A stretch of DNA of 13,856 nucleotides from Verrucomicrobiota bacterium (GTDB taxonomy: Bacteria > Verrucomicrobiota > Verrucomicrobiia > Limisphaerales > AV2). The stretch is taken from contig QHPA01000231.1 of NCBI GenBank assembly GCA_003218935.1, positions 1 to 13,856 on the forward strand, read 5' to 3'. Each line of letters opens with the position of its first letter. The stretch's first letter is position 1. The notes under the pieces were generated by a model. The model was not told the origin of the DNA and ran no database searches. It saw nothing but the letters and a program-made list of their open reading frames with translations. This document shows, one piece after another, positions 5,915-13,856 of the stretch. The translations under genes were made by a program, and so were the position numbers.

Positions 5915-7288
5915 GTGAGCAACCTGGTCGCTGCCGTTGAACAATCCATCCGCTCGCAACGGCTCTTGCGTCGGGGCGAGTCCGTTTTGGTTGCCGTCTC
6001 CGGCGGATTGGACTCGATGACCCTGCTGCATGTGCTTCATCAGTTGGCTGCGAAGCACGAATGGCGACTGCTGGTCGTTCACTTCAATCACCGCTTGCGT
6101 AGGGCTGACAGCGACGGAGATGAGCAATTCGTCCAGGCAGCGGTCGTAAAACTGGGCCTCAGGTTGATCGCCGGACGAGCTGACGTGGCTGCATTTGCGC
6201 GGCGGGAAAAACTTTCCGTTGAAATGGCGGCGCGCAAGTTGCGCCATGACTTTCTGGCTCGCGCAGCGCGACGGTTGAAAATCAAAACCGTTGCTCTCGC
6301 CCATCACGCCGATGACCAGGTCGAACTGTTCTTTCTCCGCTGGTTGCGCGGAGGAGGGGGAAAAGGCCTGGCTGGGATGAAATGGGCCAACCCTTCGCCG
6401 AGCGATCCGGCCGTGGGCCTGGTTCGGCCGTTGCTCGACCAGTCGAAAGCCGTATTACGGCGTTACGCGCAGGAGCACGGAATCGCCTTTCGCGAGGACG
6501 CTACGAATGCACACCTCGATTTCCTGCGAAACCGAATCCGCAACAAACTCCTGCCGTTGCTGTCGCAGAAATATCAACCCGCGCTGGCCCGGTCGGTGTT
6601 GCGGACCATGGACATTGTCGGCGCGGAAGCCGACCTTGTTCGCCGAGTCGCGGAAGAATGGTTAAGTCAAAAACGGCGGAGTGATTTCGAGAAACTGCAT
6701 CTGGCGGTGCAACGGCAGGCCATTCAGATTCAACTGCTGAAGCTGGGAGTTGCTCCGGACTTTGACCTGACCGAGCAGTTGCGCGGTTCAGCGAACCAGC
6801 CTGTACCGGTTGGGCCTGGCCTGACGGTCCGTCGTGAGCGCGGCGGGCGCGTCGTCAAAGAAGCGACCGTTTGTCCAACCTTTAGACCCGAGCAAATTGC
6901 CGTGGAATTGAAAGGCCGGGACGGCGCGGTGGACTTTGGCCGGTTGCGAATTTATTGGTGGATCAGGTCCCGGAAGGCTTCGTTGAATCGAAGGCCGAAG
7001 TTCGCGAAAGGGTGCGAGTATTTCGACGCGGAAAGGATCGGATCGTCGGTCGTGCTCCGCCATTGGCGGGCAGGGGACCGCATTCAACCGATCGGCATGA
7101 AAGCGCCGGTCAAATTGCAGGATTTGTTCGTGAATCAGAAGATTTCCCGCGCTCAACGCCATCAACTGGTTGTCGCTACGACGGCGGCGGGGGAGTTGTT
7201 CTGGGTGGAAGGGTTGCGCATCGGGGAACGTTTCAAGCTCGACAATCGCACGGTTTATCTGTTGAAATGGCGTTGGTTGGTTCGGTAA
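5915..7288 (+). CDS. tilS: tRNA(Ile)-lysidine synthase
   Basis: 457 residues. TilS uses ATP to attach lysine to C34 of the CAU-anticodon tRNA-Ile, so that it reads AUA and is charged with Ile; cytoplasmic. The PP-loop SGGLDS is at 29-34, HFNHRLR at ~56-62, AHHADDQVE at ~129-137 and the glycine-rich [11 protein letters not shown] at ~145-155. EDATN (~194-198) and [10 protein letters not shown] (~205-214) complete the N-terminal domain. The C-terminal TilS domain (~385-457) shows the [11 protein letters not shown] motif and [11 protein letters not shown]. The start is GTG at 5915: an ATG eight bases earlier meets a stop after three codons, and the PP-loop begins at the usual distance from this GTG. 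No spaced Shine-Dalgarno is seen; GAGGGA abuts the start codon. It lies 55 bases before ftsH, a neighbour it has in many bacteria. Confidence 0.95.
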   Translation: MSNLVAAVEQSIRSQRLLRRGESVLVAVSGGLDSMTLLHVLHQLAAKHEWRLLVVHFNHRLRRADSDGDEQFVQAAVVKLGLRLIAGRADVAAFARREKLSVEMAARKLRHDFLARAARRLKIKTVALAHHADDQVELFFLRWLRGGGGKGLAGMKWANPSPSDPAVGLVRPLLDQSKAVLRRYAQEHGIAFREDATNAHLDFLRNRIRNKLLPLLSQKYQPALARSVLRTMDIVGAEADLVRRVAEEWLSQKRRSDFEKLHLAVQRQAIQIQLLKLGVAPDFDLTEQLRGSANQPVPVGPGLTVRRERGGRVVKEATVCPTFRPEQIAVELKGRDGAVDFGRLRIYWWIRSRKASLNRRPKFAKGCEYFDAERIGSSVVLRHWRAGDRIQPIGMKAPVKLQDLFVNQKISRAQRHQLVVATTAAGELFWVEGLRIGERFKLDNRTVYLLKWRWLVR

Positions 7289-7343
7289 TCCGTGGTTGCG
7301 GCTCGAAGTGAGCCGTGTTAGTGTGCCGCGGTTATTTTTGCTC

Positions 7344-9365
7344 ATGGCTGACGACAAACATAACGACAACGGCAAGAACGACAAAAAGGGCGCCGAGATC
7401 CGTGTGCCGCCCCGCACGTGGCTGCTCTGGATTGGAATCATCGCGCTGGTGCCGCTCGTCTGGAGGTTCCACAGCCAGGCGGAGACAAAATACCGCATTC
7501 TCAGTTATCCGGATTTCGTTCAGTTGGTGCAGTCCAACCTCGTGGTCCAGGGAATTATCTATTACGATCCTCAGTATCAGGACGTTCGTGAAATCACCGG
7601 GAAATACAAGGCCATCGACAACGCCGGCAGCCAAACCGAAGTCGCCTTCAAAATTGAAACCCCGCTTTCGCCCGAACTTCAGGAAAAACTCCTGAGCACA
7701 GGCAAGTTCAAACCGCAGAAACCCAACACGCTGCTGTTGGGGGTCCTGTATTCGCTGCTGCCATTCGTCCTTTTCGGCGCGCTGGTTTGGTTTTTCCTGA
7801 TCCGCCAACTCAAAATGGCCGGCAAAGGAGCGCTGAGCTTCGGCAAGAGCAAGGCGCGGATGCTGAGCAAGGAAAAGAACCGCACGACGTTCAAAGACGT
7901 GGCGGGTGTGGAAGAGGCCAAAGAGGAAGTCTCCGAACTCGTCGAGTTTTTGAAGGACCCCAAGAAATTCCAGAAGCTCGGCGGGCGAATCCCCAAGGGC
8001 ATATTGATGGTGGGGGCCCCCGGCACCGGGAAAACTTTGCTCGCCAAAGCCATTGCCGGCGAGGCAGACGCCGCGTTTTTCAGCATCAGCGGGTCTGATT
8101 TCGTGGAAATGTTTGTCGGCGTCGGCGCCAGCCGGGTGCGCGACATGTTCGAACAGGCGCGCAAGAATACGCCCTGTTTGGTTTTCATCGACGAAATTGA
8201 CGCAGTCGGGCGCAGCCGGGGACACGGCCTTGGGGGTGGCAACGACGAACGTGAACAGACCCTCAACGCGTTGCTGGTGGAGATGGACGGTTTCGACACC
8301 CAGGAAGGCATTATTATCATTGCCGCCACGAACCGGCCGGATGTGCTGGACCCGGCCCTGTTGCGTCCCGGACGTTTTGACCGGCAGATAACAGTCAATT
8401 TGCCGGACGTTCGCGGGCGTGAAGCCATTCTCCGGGTGCATGCCAAGAATGTTAAGTTGGAACCAGCCGCCGATTTGAGCGTCATCGCCCGGGGTACGCC
8501 CGGTTATTCGGGAGCCGAGCTGGCCAACCTGCTCAACGAGGCGGCGCTGTTGGCCGCGCGCATGAACAAGAAGGCCATCGGCATGGCGGAACTGGAGGAA
8601 GCGCGCGACAAAGTCCGTTGGGGCCGTGAACGTCGCAGCCTGGCCATGACCGACGAGGAGAAGCGTAACACCGCCTGGCATGAAGCAGGCCACGCGCTCG
8701 TCAACGTCCTGCTGCCGCACACTCATCCGCTGCACAAGGTCACGATCATTCCGCGCGGTCAGTCCCTGGGTTCCACCATGTCGCTGCCCAAAGACGACGT
8801 TTTGAACCGACGGCGCAAGGAAATGCTCGACATGATTGCCGTCACGATGGCCGGTCGCATTGCCGAGGAAATTGTCTCCGGCGACATTTCAACCGGCGCG
8901 GCGGGTGATATACAGCAGGCGACTCAGCTTGCTCACGCGATGGTTTGCCATTGGGGCATGAGCGAAAAACTCGGCATGGTTCAATACGGCGACAACAACG
9001 AGTACGTTTTCCTCGGACGCGAAATGATCCGGAGCAAGGATTACAGCGAGCGCACCGCGCAGGAGATCGACACCGAAGTGAAGCGGATCATTGATGAACA
9101 GTTTCGGATCGCGAAGGACATTATCGATGGCCATCGCGACAAACTGAAGCTGATCGCCAATTGTCTGCTCGAGTACGAAACACTTGACGGCAGTCAGGTT
9201 GATGAGATCGTGCGGACCGGCAAATTCACTCCGCCAGCTCCAACGCCGCAGGTTGACCCGCCGTCCGGAGCGCAGGCGGCCACTCCGTTGCCGGAAGTTC
9301 CCATCATCAGCCGACTTCTTCTATCTTCCATCCGCCGTCCTTTCTCCGTTATGCTCGCGCCATGA
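7344..9365 (+). CDS. ftsH: ATP-dependent zinc metalloprotease FtsH
   Basis: 673 residues from the ATG at 7344. FtsH is a hexameric inner-membrane AAA+ protease that extracts and degrades misfolded membrane proteins and short-lived regulators. TM1 is at ~26-41, an extracytoplasmic segment spans ~42-128, and TM2 is at ~129-153. The AAA domain has Walker A GAPGTGKT (224-231), pore motif FVGVG (~257-261), Walker B FIDEID (281-286) and the arginine-finger region RPGRFDR (~341-347). The zinc site is HEAGH (446-450), with the third ligand at about Asp522 in GAAGD. A TTG 48 bases upstream is in frame but adds only a short unconserved-looking stretch. There is no clear Shine-Dalgarno. The last ~18 residues ([11 protein letters not shown]... 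to MLAP) are unusual for FtsH and run into the rpe start; the stop TGA overlaps the rpe ATG by ATGA (9362-9365). Confidence 0.96.
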   Translation: MADDKHNDNGKNDKKGAEIRVPPRTWLLWIGIIALVPLVWRFHSQAETKYRILSYPDFVQLVQSNLVVQGIIYYDPQYQDVREITGKYKAIDNAGSQTEVAFKIETPLSPELQEKLLSTGKFKPQKPNTLLLGVLYSLLPFVLFGALVWFFLIRQLKMAGKGALSFGKSKARMLSKEKNRTTFKDVAGVEEAKEEVSELVEFLKDPKKFQKLGGRIPKGILMVGAPGTGKTLLAKAIAGEADAAFFSISGSDFVEMFVGVGASRVRDMFEQARKNTPCLVFIDEIDAVGRSRGHGLGGGNDEREQTLNALLVEMDGFDTQEGIIIIAATNRPDVLDPALLRPGRFDRQITVNLPDVRGREAILRVHAKNVKLEPAADLSVIARGTPGYSGAELANLLNEAALLAARMNKKAIGMAELEEARDKVRWGRERRSLAMTDEEKRNTAWHEAGHALVNVLLPHTHPLHKVTIIPRGQSLGSTMSLPKDDVLNRRRKEMLDMIAVTMAGRIAEEIVSGDISTGAAGDIQQATQLAHAMVCHWGMSEKLGMVQYGDNNEYVFLGREMIRSKDYSERTAQEIDTEVKRIIDEQFRIAKDIIDGHRDKLKLIANCLLEYETLDGSQVDEIVRTGKFTPPAPTPQVDPPSGAQAATPLPEVPIISRLLLSSIRRPFSVMLAP

Positions 9366-10033
9366 TTATCGCACCGTCGTTACTGGCCGCGAATTTCGGG
9401 AGATTCGCTGCCGAGACAACCCGCGTGGACAAGGCCGGCGCCCAATGGCTTCACCTGGATATCATGGACGGTCACTTCGTGCCGAATATCTCGTTCGGCC
9501 CCGAAGTCGTCCGCGTGCTGCGGCCGCTGACGAAAATGTTCCTGGACGTGCATTTGATGTGCTCCCGGCCGGAAATTCTGCTGGAGCCGTTCGCCAAGGC
9601 TGGCGCGGACCAAATGACGGTACACGTTGAATTGGGCGACCGGGTGACGCGGTTGCTCTGGAAAATTAAATCGCTGGGCAAGAAGGTTGGCCTGGCCATC
9701 AATCCGCCCACGGGCATGCCCCAGGTGGAGCCGTACCTCAATCAAATTGACGTGCTATTGATCATGACGGTCAATCCGGGTTTCGGCGGGCAGCCGTTCA
9801 TCACCGAAACACTCCCAAAAGTTCAGCAGGCTGACGCGTGGCGAAAACAGAAAAATCTCAACCACCGTATCGAGGTGGACGGCGGAATCGATTTTCAGAC
9901 TGCCGCTGAGTGCGCACATGCCGGCGCGGACACGTTTGTCAGCGGCACCGGGCTTTTCAAACATAGGAATTTCAAGACGGCGCTGCGCAAAATGCAGAAG
10001 ATCGTGGACGAACAGGCGCGAAACCGGAGTTGA
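9362..10033 (+). CDS. rpe: Ribulose-phosphate 3-epimerase
   Basis: 223 residues, normal for the family. Interconverts ribulose 5-phosphate and xylulose 5-phosphate in the pentose phosphate pathway; cytoplasmic TIM barrel with a bound metal. The start [10 protein letters not shown] is diagnostic. The metal and catalytic residues are His31 and Asp33 ([12 protein letters not shown]), His64 (DVHLM) and Asp173 (VDGG). The flexible loop NPGFGGQPF is at 138-146 and the phosphate-binding turn SGTGLF at 194-199. ATG overlaps the ftsH stop by four bases, so translational coupling is likely; there is no Shine-Dalgarno. A TATGCT box (9350-9355) lies 6 bases before the ATG, but its best -35 partner is poor, so a separate promoter is only possible. 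Confidence 0.96.
   Translation: MIIAPSLLAANFGRFAAETTRVDKAGAQWLHLDIMDGHFVPNISFGPEVVRVLRPLTKMFLDVHLMCSRPEILLEPFAKAGADQMTVHVELGDRVTRLLWKIKSLGKKVGLAINPPTGMPQVEPYLNQIDVLLIMTVNPGFGGQPFITETLPKVQQADAWRKQKNLNHRIEVDGGIDFQTAAECAHAGADTFVSGTGLFKHRNFKTALRKMQKIVDEQARNRS
10026..10029 (+). promoter_or_regulatory. Shine-Dalgarno of the phosphohexomutase
   Basis: GGAG with an 8-base gap to the ATG at 10038, inside the last codons of rpe. It decides the start: the frame is open back to 9918, but that extension would read within rpe in another frame and has no family features. Confidence 0.65.
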
Positions 10034-10037
10034 AGTC

Positions 10038-11456
10038 ATGGGGCAAATCAGGTTTGGAACCGACAGCTGGCGGGCGGTCATCGCCGAGGATTTTACGTTC
10101 AAGAACGTGGAACGCGTGGCCCAGGCCACGGCGGATTATTGGAATGCCGAGCCCATAGAGGGAACGCAAAAGAGGGCCGTGGTCGGTTACGATCGGCGAT
10201 TTCTCTCGGATCAGTTCGCGGCCCGAACGGCGGAGGTTCTCGCCGGTAACGGCTTCCAGGTCACGCTGACTTCCGTGCCGACGCCTACGCCTGCCGTCTC
10301 GCTTGCCGTCAAAGCCCTGCGCGCCATCGGCGGCGTAATGATTACCGCCAGTCACAATCCTCCCGTGTTTAATGGTTTCAAATTGAAGGCGCATTATGGC
10401 GGCTCCGCCGAGTCGGTCATTTGTCAAGGCGTCGAAGCCCGGCAGGACCAAAGTCCAATTCGCGCTGTTCCGCTGGACGACGCGCTGAAACAAGGACAGG
10501 TGGTTATCCAAAACATTCGACCGGCCCATTGCGCGGCGGTCAAAAGGCTGGTCGATTTTCAATTGATTTCGAAGTCGAGACTGCGCTTTGCGCACGACGC
10601 ATTGTTCGGTGTTGGGGCCGGCTGCTTCGACGAAATGCTCGCCGGAACGAGTTGCCAGGTGACCACGCTGAACGCGGCGCACAATCCCTTTTTCGGCGGC
10701 ATCAATCCGGAACCGATCCCGAAGAACTATGGCCCCACCGCGGCGTTTCTGAAGAAGCATCCGCACGACATCTGCCTGGTGACCGATGGGGACGCCGACC
10801 GAGTAGGGGGCATGGACGGCCGTGGCAACCCGCTCTCGACACATCAGCTCATTTGCCTGCTGTTGCACCATTTCATCGTGAACCGAAAGGGCAGGGGACG
10901 TGTCGTCAAAGCGCTCACGACCACGTCCATGGTGGACAAAATGTGCGCCGCGCAGGGGTTGGAGCTGATCGAGACGGCGGTTGGGTTCAAATACGTCGCG
11001 TGCGAAATGCTCAAGGGTGGCGTGCTGCTCGGTTTCGAGGAGAGCGGCGGCATTGGTTTTCCCGGACATATTCCCGAACGTGACGGCATCCTGGCAGGCC
11101 TCATGTTGCTTGAGTTGCTCGCCACGGAGCGCAAGTCCGTCAACAAACTGATCGTCGGACTGGAAAAACAGTTCGGCCCGCACCGCTACGCGCGCATCGA
11201 CGCGGATTTTCCGCTCGAAAAACGCGCTGCGTTGATGGAGTTCTGCAAAACCAATCCTCCGGTGAAACTGCTTCGCTCGGCAGTCGTTGACGTAAAGTCA
11301 TTCGACGGCGTGAAGTTCATCGCAGCGGACGGGTCCTGGCTCATGCTTCGCGGTTCGGGCACGGAACCGATCCTTCGTATCTACGCCGAGGCCGGGTCCG
11401 ACCGAGCGGCGGGAAGCCTGCTGAAGCTGGGTATTAAACTGACCAGGCAGGTTTGA
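10038..11456 (+). CDS. Alpha-D-phosphohexomutase (phosphoglucomutase/phosphomannomutase family)
   Basis: 472 residues. Moves phosphate between C1 and C6 of a hexose through a phosphoserine and bisphosphate intermediate. All four signature loops are present: catalytic serine TASHNP (Ser105), metal loop DGDADR (250-255), sugar-specificity loop EESGG (334-338) and phosphate-binding RGSGTEP (438-444). The N-terminus IRFGTDSWRA is typical. EESGG in the specificity loop differs from the GE(M/Q)SGH of many mannomutases and GlmM, and would favour a glucose-type substrate, but substrate cannot be fixed from sequence. The start is 4 bases after the rpe stop with a good Shine-Dalgarno, so it is cotranscribed with rpe. 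Together they link hexose phosphate and pentose phosphate metabolism; glycogen or envelope sugar supply is possible. Confidence 0.93.
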   Translation: MGQIRFGTDSWRAVIAEDFTFKNVERVAQATADYWNAEPIEGTQKRAVVGYDRRFLSDQFAARTAEVLAGNGFQVTLTSVPTPTPAVSLAVKALRAIGGVMITASHNPPVFNGFKLKAHYGGSAESVICQGVEARQDQSPIRAVPLDDALKQGQVVIQNIRPAHCAAVKRLVDFQLISKSRLRFAHDALFGVGAGCFDEMLAGTSCQVTTLNAAHNPFFGGINPEPIPKNYGPTAAFLKKHPHDICLVTDGDADRVGGMDGRGNPLSTHQLICLLLHHFIVNRKGRGRVVKALTTTSMVDKMCAAQGLELIETAVGFKYVACEMLKGGVLLGFEESGGIGFPGHIPERDGILAGLMLLELLATERKSVNKLIVGLEKQFGPHRYARIDADFPLEKRAALMEFCKTNPPVKLLRSAVVDVKSFDGVKFIAADGSWLMLRGSGTEPILRIYAEAGSDRAAGSLLKLGIKLTRQV

Positions 11457-11614
11457 AGGGGCTTTTCGCGTTCCATACCGGGCTGCCGGCAAAATTCCCT
11501 TTTCTTCGCTGTGGACGCCGCTATCTTCTCGCAGAACGCTAGAGGACGGATGCGGGCGGATCAGGCGGAATGATTTCATTCCGCGTTCCGCAGGTGGCAT
11601 TCCACGTTTGAGTC
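11457..11614 (+). other. Gap before lepA with a 20-base palindrome
   Basis: No gene is seen in this 158-base gap. GCGGAATGA (11565-11573) and TCATTCCGC (11576-11584) form a near-perfect 20-base palindrome 31 bases before the lepA ATG; it has no T-tract, so an operator or a hairpin in the leader is more likely than a terminator. CCGG-GCTG-CCGG at about 11478-11489 is a very short hairpin after the mutase stop. TTTTCT (11500-11505), 16 bases and TATCTT (11522-11527) could be a weak lepA promoter. Confidence 0.4.
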
Positions 11615-13405
11615 ATGGACGCAGCGCACATACGTAATTTCAGCATCATCGCCCACATTGATCACGGAAAGACGACGCTCTCTGATCGCCTGCTGCACCG
11701 GACCGGGACCATTTCTGACCGCGAGATGCAGGAGCAATTGCTCGATTCGATGGACCTGGAACGCGAACGCGGCATCACCATCAAAGCGCATCCGGTCACG
11801 ATGCTGTACCAGGCCAGGAACGGTGAGACCTACGAGTTGAACCTGATTGATACGCCCGGTCACGTTGACTTTTCCTACGAAGTCTCGCGCAGTTTGAGCG
11901 CGTGCGAGGGCGCCTTGCTCATCATCGATGCCGCGCAGGGTGTCGAGGCCCAGACCGTCGCCAACCTGCACCTGGCGATGAAGCAGAACCTGGAGATTAT
12001 CCCGATCATCAACAAGATTGATTTGCCGCACGCCGATGTCGCTCTGACGCGGCAACAGTTGGAGGATATTCTGGCGATTCCCGCTGCCACCGCGATTTTG
12101 GCAAGTGCGAAAGAGGGGATTGGGATCGACGACATTCTGGAAGCCATTGTCGCTCGCGTTCCGGCGCCGAAACCCACGGGCGAGAAATCGCTGCAGGCGC
12201 TGTCGTTTGATTCCTTCTTCGACACTTACAAAGGCGTCGTCATACACGTGCGCGTATTCAACGGGGAGTTGAAGGCCGCCATGCTGGTGAAACTGCTTCA
12301 TTCAGGCAAGACGGTCGAAGTCAAAGAAGTGGGCAGTTTTAATCCCAAGCCTTATGTGCGCGAAAAGCTGGAGACAGGCGAGACCGGTTATATCACCGCC
12401 AACATCAAAAGCCCGCTGGATGTGAAGCTGGGTGACACCTTGACGGATTCACGCATCCCATCGCCCGCCCTGGCCGGTTTTCGGGAAGTTCACCCGATGG
12501 TGTTCAGCGGCATTTACCCGATCAACACGGCCGATTACGAACATTTGAAAGCCAACCTGGCGAAACTGCAGCTCAACGACTCCGCGTTTGTTTACCAATC
12601 GGAGAGTTCCGTTGCGCTTGGCTTCGGCTTTCGTTGCGGTTTCCTGGGCCTGCTGCATCTGGAGATCGTGCAGGAACGCTTGCGTCGCGAATACGGCATG
12701 GACATCATCGCCACGTATCCGAGCGTGGTGTATCGCGTGACGATGACGGACAAGAAGCTCAGCGAAATCGACAACCCGGCCTATCTGCCGGAACCCAATT
12801 TCATTGAGAAGATCGAGGAGCCGATGGTCAAGGCGTTCGTGATTTCCCCGAACGAAAACATCGGCGACATGATGGCGTTAATTTCGGAAAAGCGCGGCAC
12901 GGTGCGGCATACGGAAACACTGGACACGCGCCGCGTGATGTTGACCGCCGGCATTCCATTGAATGAAATTCTGATTGATTTCCACGATCGGATCAAAAGC
13001 ATCAGCCGCGGCTACGGCTCGATGGATTACGAGCACGACGGTTATCAGGAGTCGGATATGGTCAAGCTCGACCTGCTGGTCAACGGCGAGCCGGTGGACG
13101 CCTTCTCCTGCATCGTTCACCGGAGCAAAGCCGAGGGCAGGGGACGGGCGTTGGCCGCGAAGCTCAAGGAAGTCATCCCCAGGCAACAATTTCAAGTAAT
13201 CATCCAGGCAGCCATCGGTGGAAAATTCATCGCTCGCGAAACGGTCAGCGCCTTGCGCAAGGACGTGACTGCAAAATGCTATGGTGGCGACATCAGCCGC
13301 AAACGCAAGCTGCTCGAAAAACAAAAAGAAGGGAAAAAACGGATGAAAGCCGTCGGCTCGGTGCACATTCCGCAGGAAGCCTTCATCGAAGTGTTAAAGG
13401 CGTGA
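11615..13405 (+). CDS. lepA: Elongation factor 4 (LepA), back-translocating ribosomal GTPase
   Basis: 596 residues, full length. LepA/EF4 is a ribosome-associated GTPase related to EF-G, linked to translation fidelity and initiation and to 30S biogenesis. G motifs are G1 AHIDHGKT (13-20), G2 RERGITIKA (~50-58), G3 DTPGH (79-83), G4 NKID (133-136) and G5 SAKEG (164-168). The C-terminal LepA domain ends with the hallmark KRKLLEKQKEGKKRMK and a VHIPQEAF tail. The start ATG at 11615 gives the usual short N-terminus (MDAAHIRNFSIIAHIDHG); no Shine-Dalgarno is visible. A signal peptidase I gene follows 24 bases after the stop, the classic lepA-lepB pairing seen in many bacteria. Confidence 0.98.
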   Translation: MDAAHIRNFSIIAHIDHGKTTLSDRLLHRTGTISDREMQEQLLDSMDLERERGITIKAHPVTMLYQARNGETYELNLIDTPGHVDFSYEVSRSLSACEGALLIIDAAQGVEAQTVANLHLAMKQNLEIIPIINKIDLPHADVALTRQQLEDILAIPAATAILASAKEGIGIDDILEAIVARVPAPKPTGEKSLQALSFDSFFDTYKGVVIHVRVFNGELKAAMLVKLLHSGKTVEVKEVGSFNPKPYVREKLETGETGYITANIKSPLDVKLGDTLTDSRIPSPALAGFREVHPMVFSGIYPINTADYEHLKANLAKLQLNDSAFVYQSESSVALGFGFRCGFLGLLHLEIVQERLRREYGMDIIATYPSVVYRVTMTDKKLSEIDNPAYLPEPNFIEKIEEPMVKAFVISPNENIGDMMALISEKRGTVRHTETLDTRRVMLTAGIPLNEILIDFHDRIKSISRGYGSMDYEHDGYQESDMVKLDLLVNGEPVDAFSCIVHRSKAEGRGRALAAKLKEVIPRQQFQVIIQAAIGGKFIARETVSALRKDVTAKCYGGDISRKRKLLEKQKEGKKRMKAVGSVHIPQEAFIEVLKA

Positions 13406-13415
13406 ACTCATGAAC

Positions 13416-13419
13416 AGGA
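13416..13419 (+). promoter_or_regulatory. Shine-Dalgarno of signal peptidase I
   Basis: AGGA with a 10-base gap to the ATG at 13430. This supports 13430 over the ATG at 13410, whose frame ends after seven codons. Confidence 0.55.
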
Positions 13420-13429
13420 ACGGACAGCA

Positions 13430-13856
13430 ATGATTCTTCGCTGGTTTCTTTCAAAAAAGGTGCGGCAGGCCGTCGATATGTGCCGGCAGGTCCGCAGAAT
13501 CATCCATGCGCAGCGCGATTTGCTGAGGCCGGAGGAAATTCAGGAAATTTCCAAGGCGGCGCGAGAATTGAGAGACGCGATTGCCGCCGGTGAAAAGCTC
13601 GACGGCATCGAGAAGTGGATGAAGAACCTCGAAAAGGTTGCGAATGAAAATCTGAAGCCGTATCCGAGCGCCTCCATTCGCGAGAACGTCGAAGTGTTTC
13701 TGGTGACGGGCGCGGTAGTGCTGGCGCTGCGCACTTTCTTTTTTCAGCCGATGGCCATTCCGTCGGGTTCCGCCCAGCCGACGTTGTGGGGGATCACGTA
13801 CGAGAACCTGAAGGGCAACGTGGGGGTTGAAATCCCGCACGGGCTGACTCGGGTCA
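13430..13856 (+). CDS. lepB: Signal peptidase I (LepB-type), 5' part, cut by the window end
   Basis: The first 142 residues are visible. Signal peptidase I cleaves signal peptides from exported proteins at the outer face of the inner membrane. A charged, helix-rich cytoplasmic segment (~1-84, with a coiled-coil-like run at ~34-74) precedes the single visible membrane span (~86-100, ENVEVFLVTGAVVLAL). The box B motif follows as FQPMAIPSGSAQPTLWGIT, with the catalytic Ser at 114. Position 115 is Ala where the family normally has Met (GSM-x-PTL). The catalytic Lys lies beyond the window. A long N-terminal cytoplasmic extension of this kind is common in signal peptidases of this phylum. It follows lepA closely and is very likely in its operon. 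Confidence 0.92.
   Translation, partial: MILRWFLSKKVRQAVDMCRQVRRIIHAQRDLLRPEEIQEISKAARELRDAIAAGEKLDGIEKWMKNLEKVANENLKPYPSASIRENVEVFLVTGAVVLALRTFFFQPMAIPSGSAQPTLWGITYENLKGNVGVEIPHGLTRV

Noticed and set aside
5050..5949. Antisense open frame (299 codons) opposite the unknown secreted gene
   Set aside because: The plus-strand frame has a signal peptide, promoter candidate and organised cysteines; the antisense frame has none of these and runs into tilS.
7332..8735. Long antisense open frame (467 codons) opposite ftsH
   Set aside because: It mirrors the codon pattern of ftsH, whose motifs are intact, and shows no protein features of its own.
9918..10037. 40-residue upstream extension of the phosphohexomutase
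   Set aside because: It is the end of rpe read in another frame; the conserved family start and Shine-Dalgarno fit 10038.
9972..11183. Long antisense open frame (403 codons) opposite rpe and the mutase
   Set aside because: It spans two real genes on the other strand and is a GC-driven shadow.
1..13856. CRISPR array, tRNA or rRNA gene, toxin-antitoxin pair, defence or biosynthetic cluster
   Set aside because: I looked for regularly spaced repeats, cloverleaf-like segments and known motifs of such systems and saw none.

Overview
The window looks like chromosomal DNA of a Verrucomicrobiota bacterium, probably of the Pedosphaera/Limisphaerales type. This is inferred from protein style, not from any database search. 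The pointers are a type IV pilin-like leader (FTLIELLVVIAIIAILA) joined to a tail ending in a PGLLWCVPDS motif, a secreted amylase with the C-terminal 'QASSDLTNW...RFYR' module common in that phylum, a bacterial CE15 esterase, and intergenic DNA rich in palindromic repeats. GC content is moderately high.

Layout. The left third (about 1-5850) is accessory. It holds a 34-bp-stem palindrome (67-156), a secreted GH13 alpha-amylase on the minus strand (193-2448), a repeat-rich gap with a GGACGA hairpin (2491-2548) and an 89-bp MITE-like element (2646-2734), a decayed pilin-like gene (2795-3194), and a divergent pair of secreted proteins: a CE15-type glucuronoyl esterase (minus, 3318-4607) and an unrecognised cysteine-bearing protein (plus, 4702-5853). 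The amylase and esterase point to extracellular breakdown of plant polysaccharides (starch and lignin-carbohydrate ester bonds).

The right part (about 5900-13856) is housekeeping, all on the plus strand: tilS, ftsH, rpe, a phosphohexomutase, lepA, and the start of signal peptidase I (cut by the window end). tilS-ftsH and lepA-lepB are pairings seen in many bacteria. ftsH and rpe overlap by ATGA, and the mutase start sits 4 bases after rpe, so ftsH-rpe-mutase are probably cotranscribed.

The most interesting observations are: (i) a repeated promoter geometry in which a -10-like box lies only 6-7 bases before the start codon of genes lacking a Shine-Dalgarno sequence, which suggests leaderless transcripts; (ii) the MITE-like element with 17-bp terminal inverted repeats and a 7/8 target duplication; (iii) a CE15 esterase with Gln at the canonical catalytic-acid position; (iv) a signal peptidase I with Ser-Ala instead of Ser-Met at the active site; and (v) an in-place head-to-tail collapse of a pilin-like gene. 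I see no CRISPR array, tRNA, rRNA, toxin-antitoxin, defence or biosynthetic cluster, and nothing that amounts to a new multi-gene system.
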